The position numbers were made by a program, and so were the translations under genes. Below are positions 35,309 to 44,500 of a stretch of 64,000 nucleotides of DNA, in pieces. The stretch is from Amycolatopsis sp. NBRC 101858 (GTDB lineage: Bacteria; Actinomycetota; Actinomycetes; Mycobacteriales; Pseudonocardiaceae). The stretch lies in NCBI RefSeq assembly GCF_030269325.1, contig NZ_BSTD01000007.1, forward strand, positions 248,001 through 312,000. The letters run 5' to 3'. The first letter of the stretch is position 1. Every line of letters begins with the position of its first letter. The notes under the pieces are model-generated. The model was given only the letters and a program-made list of their open reading frames with translations. It was not told the origin of the DNA and made no database searches.

Positions 35309-36265
35309 ATGCACCCGCACCTTCCGCCGGTCTTCGACCACATCCACCGCACCAGCACCCACGCCTCGGCACACCACCCCGTCTGGCCGCACGCCCCGCT
35401 CCCGTCTGGCCCGTGCTGGACCCACGCGACCTGCCGCTGCGGGTGGGCCGAGATCGCCGAATCCCACAGCGACGCCCGCGTCCTGGCCCGCCACCACCGC
35501 CGCTACGCCGCCGACCACCCCGCCTACCTGCCCGGTGCGGCCTTGCGCATCGGCGGCCGCGCCCACCAGGCCGACGCCACCGGCACCCACGTCTCCACTA
35601 CCGGCGCCCGCCATGGCTGGGCCGTCGCCGACGGCATCGGAGACAGCGCCTTGGCCGCTCACGCCGCCGGCAGTGCCGCGGCCACCGCCGCCTACGTCGC
35701 CGCCGACCGCGGTGCCGTCGCCGGGCTGCTCGCCGCTACCGGCACCCTCGCCGCCGTCCATGCCGGCGACACCGTCATGGTCGTCGCCGCCCCACTCCCG
35801 CACGAGCAGGGTGGCGGGTGGGACATCGCGTGGGTCGGAGACTGCCGCGCCTACGAATACGACCCGGACACCGACGTGCTGACCCAGCTCACCGTCGACC
35901 ACACCGAAGGTCAGGAGCTGCGCGAAAGCCTCGTCGAGCGCTACCGGGACCGGCCGCAGGAGCTCGAGGAGCTGGCCGCCCGGCGGGACAACGTCGTCAC
36001 CAGCTCCGTAGCCACCGCCGATGACCACTCCTTCGGCCGCGTCACCACGACCGGGCCGCGGCGCCGGTTGCTGCTGACCAGCGACGGCGTCCACAAACCA
36101 GTGCCGCACGCCTCCCTCGTCCGCGCCGTGCGCACGTTCAGCGACCCAGGCTCGTGTGCGAACCGGGTAACGCTTGCCGCGCGGTACTTCGGCGGCACCG
36201 ACAACGCCGCCGCCATGGTCATCGACCCCGTGCCCGCCCCGATCGCGGCCGAGCTGGTGCCGTGA
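35309..36265 (+). CDS. PP2C-family protein phosphatase
   Basis: 318 residues from ATG 35309 with GGAG eight bases upstream. A short His/Cys-rich head (GPCWTHATCRCGWAEIAE) precedes the PP2C fold with its metal motifs: HGWAVADGIGDS, the WDIAWVGDCRAYEYDPDTD strand, RRRLLLTSDGVHK, and the final FGGTDNAAAMVID. All key aspartates are present, so the enzyme should remove phosphate from Ser/Thr. Its stop overlaps the start of the prim-pol gene (GTGA): phosphatase and replication protein are made together, which suggests control of element replication by Ser/Thr phosphorylation. Confidence 0.85.
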   Translation: MHPHLPPVFDHIHRTSTHASAHHPVWPHAPLPSGPCWTHATCRCGWAEIAESHSDARVLARHHRRYAADHPAYLPGAALRIGGRAHQADATGTHVSTTGARHGWAVADGIGDSALAAHAAGSAAATAAYVAADRGAVAGLLAATGTLAAVHAGDTVMVVAAPLPHEQGGGWDIAWVGDCRAYEYDPDTDVLTQLTVDHTEGQELRESLVERYRDRPQELEELAARRDNVVTSSVATADDHSFGRVTTTGPRRRLLLTSDGVHKPVPHASLVRAVRTFSDPGSCANRVTLAARYFGGTDNAAAMVIDPVPAPIAAELVP

Positions 36266-37248
36266 ACACGCCCACCACGACCGCGCGAGCAGCCATGCTC
36301 GTCGCCGGCGCCGACGGTCTGCTCGGCGCCGCGCTGGACGCCGCCGGACGTGGGTGGCCGGTGTTCCCGCTGGCTCCCCGCAGCAAAAGGCCCGCCATTC
36401 CCGGCTGGCAGCAGCGGGCGACCTGTGACCCCGACCGCATCCGCCGCTGGTGGATGCGCCACCCGCTGCACAACGTCGGCATCGCCTGTGGCCCGGCGGG
36501 TCTGCTGGTGCTCGACCTCGATGCCGCCCACGGGGTGATCCCCATCCAGTGGGCCCGCCGCGGCGTCACCCACGGCCGCGACGTCCTGGCCCTGCTGGCC
36601 CACCGGGCCGGCGAGCCGGACCCGGTCGACACGTTCACCGTCGCGACCCCGCGCGGCGGCGAGCACCGCTACTTCGCCCGGCCGTCCGGGTCGCGGCTGC
36701 GCAGCACCGTCGGAGCCCGCGGCCGCGGGCTCGGCTGGCACGTCGACACCCGCGGACCCGGCGCGCTCATCACCGCACCGGGGTCGATCGCCGTCGTCCA
36801 GGGCGTGCCGGTCCCGTATGCCATCACCTGGGACCTGCCGATCGCTGCCCTACCCGCATGGCTGGTCACCGCCCTCACCCCACCACCACCTCCAGCCCGC
36901 CCGGCGGTCGTCCCGGTGCTGCAGGCGACCAGCCGCCGGGTCACCGCCTACGTCCAGGCCGCCCTCGCCGCCGAGTGCCGCAACGTCGCCACCGCCTCCG
37001 AGGGCCACCGCCACATCGCCGTCTACGCTGCCGCAGCAGCGCTTGGGGAGCTGCTGGGCAACGGGTGGATCAGCGCCGCCGCGATCACCCACCACCTCAC
37101 CCACGCCGCCCGCCACCACCTCGGCGTCGCCGAGTTCGACCGCGCCGAGCTGACCAGGACCATCCGCGACGGCATCGCCGCCGGCCGCGAACACCCTCGC
37201 GTCCTCATCGACCGCCCCGCACCCCGACCGCGATCGCGCATCTCCTGA
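36262..37248 (+). CDS. Bifunctional DNA primase/polymerase (prim-pol) protein
   Basis: 328 residues from GTG 36262. RGWPVFPLAPRSKRPAIPGW followed by DPDRIRRWWMRHPLHNVGIA and LLVLDLDAAHG (the catalytic D-x-D near residue 85), then GEHRYFARPSG and GLGWHVDTRGPGALITAPGS, are the sequence marks of the Prim-Pol domain of actinomycete plasmid and integrative-element replication proteins. The C-terminal 110 residues are helical and specific. It probably starts replication of the element. Translationally coupled to the PP2C gene. An 84-base piece of this gene is duplicated at 37845-37928. Confidence 0.85.
   Translation: MNTPTTTARAAMLVAGADGLLGAALDAAGRGWPVFPLAPRSKRPAIPGWQQRATCDPDRIRRWWMRHPLHNVGIACGPAGLLVLDLDAAHGVIPIQWARRGVTHGRDVLALLAHRAGEPDPVDTFTVATPRGGEHRYFARPSGSRLRSTVGARGRGLGWHVDTRGPGALITAPGSIAVVQGVPVPYAITWDLPIAALPAWLVTALTPPPPPARPAVVPVLQATSRRVTAYVQAALAAECRNVATASEGHRHIAVYAAAAALGELLGNGWISAAAITHHLTHAARHHLGVAEFDRAELTRTIRDGIAAGREHPRVLIDRPAPRPRSRIS
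36910..36993 (+). repeat. 84-bp direct repeat, copy A (inside prim-pol)
   Basis: This stretch of the prim-pol gene recurs at 37845-37928 in the same orientation with only two mismatches (positions 54 and 75 of the repeat). Within the gene it encodes VPVLQATSRRVTAYVQAALA and the following AECRNVA. Confidence 0.9.
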
Positions 37249-37256
37249 GGGCACCG

Positions 37257-37277
37257 AACCCTGGGCGCCGGGTTTTT
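37257..37277 (+). terminator. Weak rho-independent terminator after prim-pol
   Basis: AACCC, an eight-base GC-rich loop, GGGTT and a run of five T follow nine bases after the prim-pol stop. Confidence 0.5.
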
Positions 37278-37396
37278 CTCACTCCGTCATCGGAAGCGAA
37301 GCGGCCGGGGCTTCGGCGTGCTCCGAGAGGGCTCTTCTGAACCTGGGTGCTCGTGCCCGGCCGCCACGCCAGCTGCCGAGCACGAGGACCCACCGA

Positions 37397-37801
37397 ATGA
37401 CCGTCGCCAGCGAACCGGCCCTGCGGGTCGGCGCCCGCGTCCTGCTGCTCAACAGCGACGAAGAGGTCCTGCTCATCCACGCCCGCGACCCCCACGACCC
37501 CGGCCACCACTGGTGGGAACTGCCCGGCGGCGGCCAAGACCCCGGCGAAAAGCTCGAGGACACTGCGCTGCGCGAGATCGCCGAGGAGACCGGGCTCGTC
37601 CTGGACGAGATTGGGCGCAAGCTCTAGACACGGGAAAGCCGCTTCACCTACCGCGGCCGCGAACGCCACCGCCTCGACCACGTCTACCTCGCCCGCACCG
37701 ACCGGACCGCACCTCAGGTCGCCCTCCAGCACACCGCGAACGAGCGCGCCGGTCTTATCGAGCGGCGCGGACCGCGAGCCTGCCAAGATCACGAAACTTG
37801 A
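37397..37801 (+). pseudogene. NUDIX hydrolase with internal nonsense codon
   Basis: From ATG 37397 the product has RVGARVLLLNSDEEVLLIHA, WWELPGGGQDPGEKLEDTAL and REIAEETGLVL: a complete Nudix box (G-x5-E-x7-R-E-U-x-E-E-x-G-U). After GRKL a TAG at 37625-37627 stops it at 76 residues, but the same frame continues TRESRFTYRGRERHRLDHVY and LARTDRTAPQVALQHTANE to a TGA at 37799-37801. A tryptophan TGG turned TAG is the likely event. The end (after GLIERRG) is unlike the family, and the duplicated prim-pol piece follows. It probably is not functional unless read through. Confidence 0.75.
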
Positions 37802-37844
37802 TCGCCAGAAAGACCTTCGAAGGCGGCAGCGGACCATTCTTCTG

Positions 37845-37928
37845 GTCCCGGTGCTGCAGGCGACCAGCCGCCGGGTCACCGCCTACGTCCAGGCCGCCGT
37901 CGCCGCCGAGTGCCGCAACATCGCCACC
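37845..37928 (+). repeat. 84-bp direct repeat, copy B
   Basis: Duplicate of prim-pol positions 36910-36993, 935 bases downstream, 82 of 84 bases identical. It is fused to unrelated sequence on both sides (AGACCTTCGAAGGCGGCAGC lies before it) and carries no gene of its own. Suggests a recent non-homologous duplication or a larger one mostly deleted. Confidence 0.9.
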
Positions 37929-38119
37929 CGCCGACCCCGACACTGACACCGATCCCAACAACGACGACGACCCGCCGCCTTGCGCAGCACCACGTCCGGG
38001 ATCAACACCCCGACGGCCGTCCCGACCGGTAACGCCTCGGGCACCTCGGCGCGGATCGTCTCGCCGGACGCCAGGAGCAGGTCGAGGCGGTAGCCGCAGT
38101 CCGGTGATGTTGCCGTCAC
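37883..38119 (-). CDS. Possible small protein fragment
   Basis: 78 residues from GTG 38119. The first 48 residues (YRLDLLLASGETIRAEVPEA; LPVGTAVGVLIPDVVL) have natural composition and read like a small beta-rich domain of TOBE type. The remaining 30 residues lie antisense to the duplicated prim-pol piece and are probably not original, so the gene seems truncated by that duplication. No ribosome site is evident. Confidence 0.3.
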   Translation of the reverse strand: MTATSPDCGYRLDLLLASGETIRAEVPEALPVGTAVGVLIPDVVLRKAAGRRRCWDRCQCRGRRVAMLRHSAATAAWT

Positions 38120-38201
38120 ATACTGCCGTTAGGCACCCCGGAGGCCCACCGAAATCAAACCCGGTGGGGCCTCTGGGTCACTCCGCCACGCGCTGCGGTC
38201 G

Positions 38202-38534
38202 CTAACTCAGTTCTTCCAAGATGCCCTGCGGTCCCCCATTTTCAAACACCGCTTCAAGCGCCTGAACCATCCCGGAAATTCCACCAGATCGCACGATCAC
38301 CAGGTCTGGACACCGGAAGAAAGTCCCTCCTCGATTCTCTCCCGTGTCAGACCAATGCATCATGATGCGCTCAATCTCAAGGAGCGTCATAAATGTCGCG
38401 CTCCATCTTGAACCGTCAGGCAGCGTCAGTTCGGCATCAACGTTCTCCACGGTCTCCGCATCGTCGCCAGCCCCCAGCATGAACAGGGCCCTGAACTGGC
38501 GAGTCTCGACTACATGGAAGGGGCTATTGGCCAT
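38202..38534 (-). CDS. Probable immunity protein of the RHS toxin
   Basis: 110 residues; the ATG at 38532-38534 overlaps the end of the RHS toxin gene by 11 bases, the classic position of the cognate immunity gene. The sequence (FHVVETRQFRALFMLGAGDD, ETVENVDAELTLPDGSRWSA, TFMTLLEIERIMMHWSDTGE) is a mixed alpha/beta small acidic cytoplasmic protein with no signal peptide and no family I can name. Function is inferred from position: to bind and block the C-terminal RelE/ParE-like toxin domain of the upstream product. Confidence 0.7.
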   Translation of the reverse strand: MANSPFHVVETRQFRALFMLGAGDDAETVENVDAELTLPDGSRWSATFMTLLEIERIMMHWSDTGENRGGTFFRCPDLVIVRSGGISGMVQALEAVFENGGPQGILEELS

Positions 38535-41500
38535 AGAGCTGCATCAACCTCGCGATCACCTTAGACTCATTTCCCTTGTCGGACTTGCCGACAATCTGAA
38601 TTCCGCCGTCCACGTTTCGAAAAAACAGTCGTCCACCGTTTGCACCGCGAGCATAGGTGACATCAGTGCCCGCGAGCGCCTTTGAGCCAATCCCCGGGTT
38701 CATATTTCCATTAGAGAGCTGGCTGAACAGGTTATCCAGATCGCGCTGTACGGCCTGATTCTTGCCAGCCTGCTGCGCAGCCTTGGTAAGTAGTGGGTCG
38801 CCGCCAATTGCCGACAACATGGGAATTTCGCAGCCCGTGTTGTGGACAAGGACCGGCGTCGTACCCGCAAGGACATAGTACGTGTGAACATTTTCGACAG
38901 TGAGGTTGTAGGTGCGGTTGGTCGCAGTGTAGCGACGCAGGGCTTGTATAGCGACCCGACCGCCGCCCGGTGCGGAAAGTTGATCATCACCCTTGAGGTT
39001 GGCGGCGTCGGTCCAAGCGTGAGTAGATGTATCCCAGAAGGGGTGGTGCGCCGTCGTCACGACGGTTCGCGGGCCGGCGGAGGTCGAAACTGTGACGTCG
39101 ACGAAGTCGTGGTCGTCCTCGGTAACGTGCAGCGCAGTCACGACATGGTGTTCGATGAAGCTGTCGTCGGGCTCGGCGTTCCTGACTTCGTCGCCGACCT
39201 TGACCTCGGCGATCGGCTTGCTGGTGCCGTCGGCCATGAGCACCGGCGTGTCGCCGGTGAAGCTGTTCTTCCCGACACACGCGGCCGCTGCGCTCTCGCC
39301 GCCAGCTGCTTCAGCGGCGATCTTTGCGGCGACGAGGGAAGCGCCGTAGTCCCCCAGCGCACCCGCGCCTGCACCGGCCGCGACGGCGCCGCCGGCACCG
39401 ACCGAACCTTCAATGGCCGCGATCGATCCGATCACGAGCTCGCCGCCGATTCGAGCCAGCAGACCGACCGCTCCCCCGGAGGCGAGCAGCCCGACCACCT
39501 CGAGAGTCTCTTCGAGGGTGGGTGGCGATGGATCGCAGGAGCGGATATCGGGGAATTCGGAGCAGAACGCAGCCGCGAACTGATCATAATCCGGCGGACG
39601 ATGATCCGGTGCCTGCAACGACCAGTTGGCGAACTGGGTCTCCCACTTGGCCCGCCGTTGCTTCGGTGACATGAGATGGTTCTCTTTGCCGACGAAGGCG
39701 GGATACGTCGGTCGGGTCTTGTGCGTCACCGCGTAGAACCAGTTGCGTGCCACGCCGACGTTGTAGCGGTAGGCACGGTCCCAGGCATCGGGGCTCATAG
39801 TGCTCATCGCCGCAGAGCCGACGTACGCGGGACGCCCGTCGATCTGCAGAACCAAGCCGGTGGGGTCACTGAACGACACCGGGCTGTTGTTGCCGTAGCT
39901 ATAGGCGTTGAGCGCCTGGGGGTTGCTGGTGTCGAGCACCGGGTCCGCAGTCATGAACCGCCCGGTCAGCGGGTCGTAGTCACGAGCACCGATATGGGTG
40001 ACACCGGTGGTGTTCCGATAGCCACCCAGGAAGCCATGCTTGTCCGGCCAGGTCGACGGCGGGGTCCCGCGGTCGGTCCCGTAGGGGTCCTGCCAACGCT
40101 TCGTCACCGCAAGATTGGCCGCGTCGACCGAAGCGTAGGGGGTGCCGTGGTGATCAGCCAGCTTCCAACTGATGCCACCCGAGCTGGTGCGGGTCGCGAT
40201 GACCTGACCGTTGTAGCTGTAGAAACGGGTACCCGAGGCGAAGAAGCCACCCGTGGGCACCCACAACTCCGTGTCACCGATCGACAGTGTCGTACCGGAC
40301 GGGTCCTTGGTGATGAGCAGGTTGCCGTCGGCGTCGTAGAGGTAGCTGCTGTCGGCGCCGTTGGCTTCCTTCGCCGTGGCGACGCGCCCCTCTGCGTCGT
40401 AGGTGAACGTCTGCGCGGAGCCGACGGGACCACGCGACTCGGTGCTGCCGACGTCGGTGTAGCTGTAGTCGGTTTCGGTGGTCCCGCTGCCAGTCCCTGT
40501 GGTGACGGCCTTGACCGCGTGGGGACGTTTCTGGCCGGGATCGGGGTAGGTCGAAGTGCTGGTGATGTCACCGGTGGCGGTGTGCTGAACCTGGGTCTTG
40601 CGGTTGCCGGTGTCGTCGAAGGTCCAGGACGTCCAATAAGGCGCCGCGCCGCCGGTCCCCGCCGCGGTCGGCTGCGTGGCGCAGTCACCCGACGATGGCG
40701 TCCAGGCGTCGGTGAGCCGTTGCAGGTAGTCCTGCCGGAAGCACTGCACGTCCGCCGGCTCGCCGGGTGGGCTGTCGGCGATCTTGGTGACGTTGCCGAC
40801 CGGGTTGTAGGTGTAGACGCGGTTGGCGATCCAGTAGTTCGACGACGTCGAGCGCTGGGCCTGGACCGTCGCGAGCCGGTTGGTTCCGTTCTCATAGGTG
40901 TTGGTGACTGCGACTTGGTAGGGACTCGCGGAGTCGTTGAAATCGGTGCGCAGGGCCTGGCCGAACGGGTTGTAGCTGGTGTTCGAGACCAACTTGGTCT
41001 CGGCGCTCGAGTAGAGGGTCTTGGGCGCACCACCGGTGTAGTAGTCGAGGTACTGCGTTTCGCCGGGCAGACCGCCGGCTTCAGGGCTACTGATGGTGCG
41101 AACGGCACCGGAGCCAGGGTCGTAGGTGGTGAAGAAGTTGTAGGTCCCAGAGATGCCCCGGTCCCCGGTGGGAATGGTGACCCTGCTGCCGGTGACCCGG
41201 CCGGCGGTGTCGTAGCCGGTGGTCTCCTTGGTGTAGGCCTTGGCGCCGACGTAGCGGGTGGAGCTGGTCGGCTGCCCGGGCAGCAGGGTGTCGTAGGTCC
41301 AACCGGCGAGCTTGGTGCCCGTCGCGGCCGGGCCGTCGTACTCGAATGTCTTGCGGCCAAGGTTGTCGTAGGTGTAGCTGATGAGCCGGTTGCGGGCATC
41401 TGTAGTGGTCAGCAGACGATCGTCGGCGTCATAGGTGAACATCGTCTTGCCGGTGTCCGGGTCGAACGATGAAACCTTGCGGTCGTGCAGGTCGTAGTCG

Positions 41501-44500
41501 AAAGTCCAGACGTTCTTGCCGGTGGTATCGGTGACCGTGGCCTGTTGTCCGCTGCGGGTGTAGGTGTACGTCGTCGTGTCGGCGGGTGAGCCGGACGTGT
41601 ACTTGGCCGGGTCCTTGTACTGTAGGAGCTGGACGGTCTGCCCGAGCCCGTTGGTGACCGTGGTGGTAGCGGTGCCGCCGGCGGGCGGGATCGTGGTCGT
41701 GCGATCGCCGTCCGGGATCGTTGTAGTGCGCCACTGTTCGACCGAGTTGAGCAGATAGGCGCTGGCACGAGAGGCACCGGCACTGTCGAACGTCGTCAGG
41801 GTGGTGTTCGGGACCGAGGCGTCATCGGTGACGTAGAGCGTCGCCGACGGGGCCGAGCTGTTGAAGTAAGCGTTGTGGGTCTTGTAGGCCCGGCCCTGGG
41901 AGTCGAAGTAGGTGTCGGTGATGATCCGGCCGGGTATGTCGTCGGTTCGGGGCGCCTGGGTTTGGATTGTTCGGCCGAGTCCGTCGTAGAGCGTGTACGA
42001 CGTCGCGTACTGCCCGTTGGCGAGCAGGGTCTGCGCAGCGACATTGCTGACCCCGCCGCTATTGCGGACGCTGTAGGTGAAGATGACGTCCGCCGGCGCG
42101 TTCGCCACCTTGCTGTGCCCGGGCTTCCACACCGAGATGATGCGGCCGAGCGCGTCTTGCGTGGCGTCGGTGCGCAGGCCGCTGCCGTCCTTGCCCGCGA
42201 TCGAGATGCCGGAGACCGGGTCAAGGTACTTGGTCGAGGTCAGTCGGGTGGTGTTGGTGGCGCTGATCGGCGGCGACGTCGTGTCCACCTGGGTGAGCGG
42301 TCCCCCACTCACCGGGGTATAGGCAGTGGTGGTGGTCAGGCCGAGAGCATCGGTCGCACTGGTCGGACGGCCGTAGTCGTCGTAGCCGGTGGTCGTGGCC
42401 GGGGTCGTCCACTTCTCGGCGCCGCCGGCGGGCCAGTCGTCGAGGGTGTCGGTCCGGGTGAGGCTGCCCTTGGTCGGCGCGGCGCCGAAGGCCTGGGTGT
42501 CGTAGTAGTTGCGGACGTCGCTGATGATGTTGGCGGGGCCAGCCGGGTTGACTGCGGTGTCGCAGACACCGGAGATCTTCCGTACCTGGCTCGGGAAGCT
42601 GACCAGCCACGCCGCGGTGTTCTCCAGATACGTGGTGGTGGCGCAGGTGGTCTGCTTCGGGTCGCTGATGTCCCCCTCGGTCTGCACGGTGGCGGGCAGG
42701 CCGTACTTGCCGTAGGCGGTGTGGGTCCGCGAGACCCGCCAGGTCTTGGTGGTATCCAGCCAGGTGCGGGTACGGCTGGTATCGGTGTCGACGTAGGCCG
42801 ACGTGCGCCCGTAGGCGTCGGTACCGGTGGGGTCTGACACCCGAGGTTCGTTCACGGTGCCGCCGATGACCTGGCCGTCGCGATAGGTGACCGTCTCGCG
42901 AACGAAGCCGGCGACCTCCTTGCGATCGGCGAAGGACTCGTGCCAGTTGTCGCTGGCGACCGTCGCACCCTCCATGCCGCGGAGGTAGAAAGTCTCGGTG
43001 ACCACCGGCGGCCCAGCGGGGTCGCCCGCCTGCCCGCCGAGCCCGGTGGTGGTTTTAACGTCGCCGTATCCGCGCCATTGCGACCACGTGCGGTACTTCG
43101 GGTCGGTGAACGGGTCGTCGTCGTAGTGCCAGGCCGCACCGCCGCGGTAGTCGTACTGGGTGACCGTGTGCTGTTCCTGACGAGTGGTGTGCGCGTCCTC
43201 CTCGACCAGTTTGACCCGGAACTTGTTGAAGTAGTCCAGGACAGGGTCGTTCGCACCCGGCGGAGTCCAGTACACCGGGTAGCAGGACAGCTTGTTGTCC
43301 TTCAGGTTGGCCGGATCAGGCATCGTGACCCCGGGAACGCACTCGGGGTCGTAGTAGGCGACGGTGGTCAAGCCACCTTGGGGGTTGGTGATGGCATCGA
43401 TCCGGTTGCGGGTCAGTGCGGTGTACTGGCTTGCGCCGACGCGGTTGGCCATCGATAGCGGATGGAACGTCGTCGGTGGCAGCGTCACCGAGTTCCCGAC
43501 CGTGTTCGGGCTCGCGATCTTCCCTGTCTCGGTGACCGAGGCCAGCCACAGCGCGGTCTTGTTCCCGTCGGTGGTGGATGGGAACGACTGCGTGAGCGCC
43601 CACTCCCGGGCGGGCTTCCAGCCGGTACCGCCGTCGGAGACCTGGGTGGTGATCTTGGTGTAGCGCTTGCGGGTGAAGAAACTCGGCGAGCCATACGTGC
43701 AGACAGCGCCTTGCGCGCAGATCGTCTCCGAGGGTACGTCCGGCCAGGACGTGGCGGTTCCCGCGTTCAGCTGGCCCGGATCGCAGGTGACCGCGCCACT
43801 CGGAAAGCACCGCTCAGCCGAGTCGAACAGGACTTGTGCGGGTGCGTGGCCGAACGTGTCGCCGAACTTCGTGTTGAACCCGTACTCGATCTTCTGCAGG
43901 TACCCACCACGGGTGTAGGGCGTGCCGGGGTTGTTCGCGGTGGAAGCGTTGCGGTTGAGCCCATAGTAGTTCGTCTCGGGCTGGTAGTAGTAGGCGATCG
44001 CGTTGCCGTGCGGGTCGACGACGTAGTCGAGGTTCCAGCGCCACGCGCGGTTGCACCAGGACGCGGCGTAGGTCGCGGCGTTGCACGGCTCGTTGGTGTT
44101 GTTGCCGAACACCGGCACAGTCCACGTCGACTGGGTTTCCGCCTTGCCCGATGCCCAGCCGGGCAGGTGGTTGAGGCCGAAGAAGTACTGGACACCATCG
44201 GGGGTGGTGACCTTCCAGTACTCGCCGAACTTGTCACCGTTGGCGCCGCCGGTCAGTCGCTCGACGCGGGTGCCGTCGTCGTCCTTCGGATGCCAGGTAC
44301 TCGTGTTCTTGTCGAAGATGAGGTCGCCGTTGGCTCCCGAGAAGGAGATCGTGGCGTTGTCGTCGAACCAGCACAGGTCGCCGGTCTTGGTCTGATTGTT
44401 GTTGCCACCGAGATCCTGGCCGCAGCCCTTGTAGCGGCGTTCGATGAACCCGCTGCCCGAGAGGTTCCAACCATCGCCGATGCCCGAGGCCTGGTTGTTG

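Noticed and set aside
32839..35358. 839-codon open frame on the minus strand
   Set aside because: It is the antisense of the ParB-like gene; valine/glycine/arginine-rich, with no domain, and it arises from the strong third-position GC bias of the real gene.
39676..41472. 598-codon open frame on the plus strand, with similar ones at 43462-45255 and 46432-48027
   Set aside because: Antisense shadows of the RHS and LamG genes; no ribosome sites, repetitive G-V-R-D composition.
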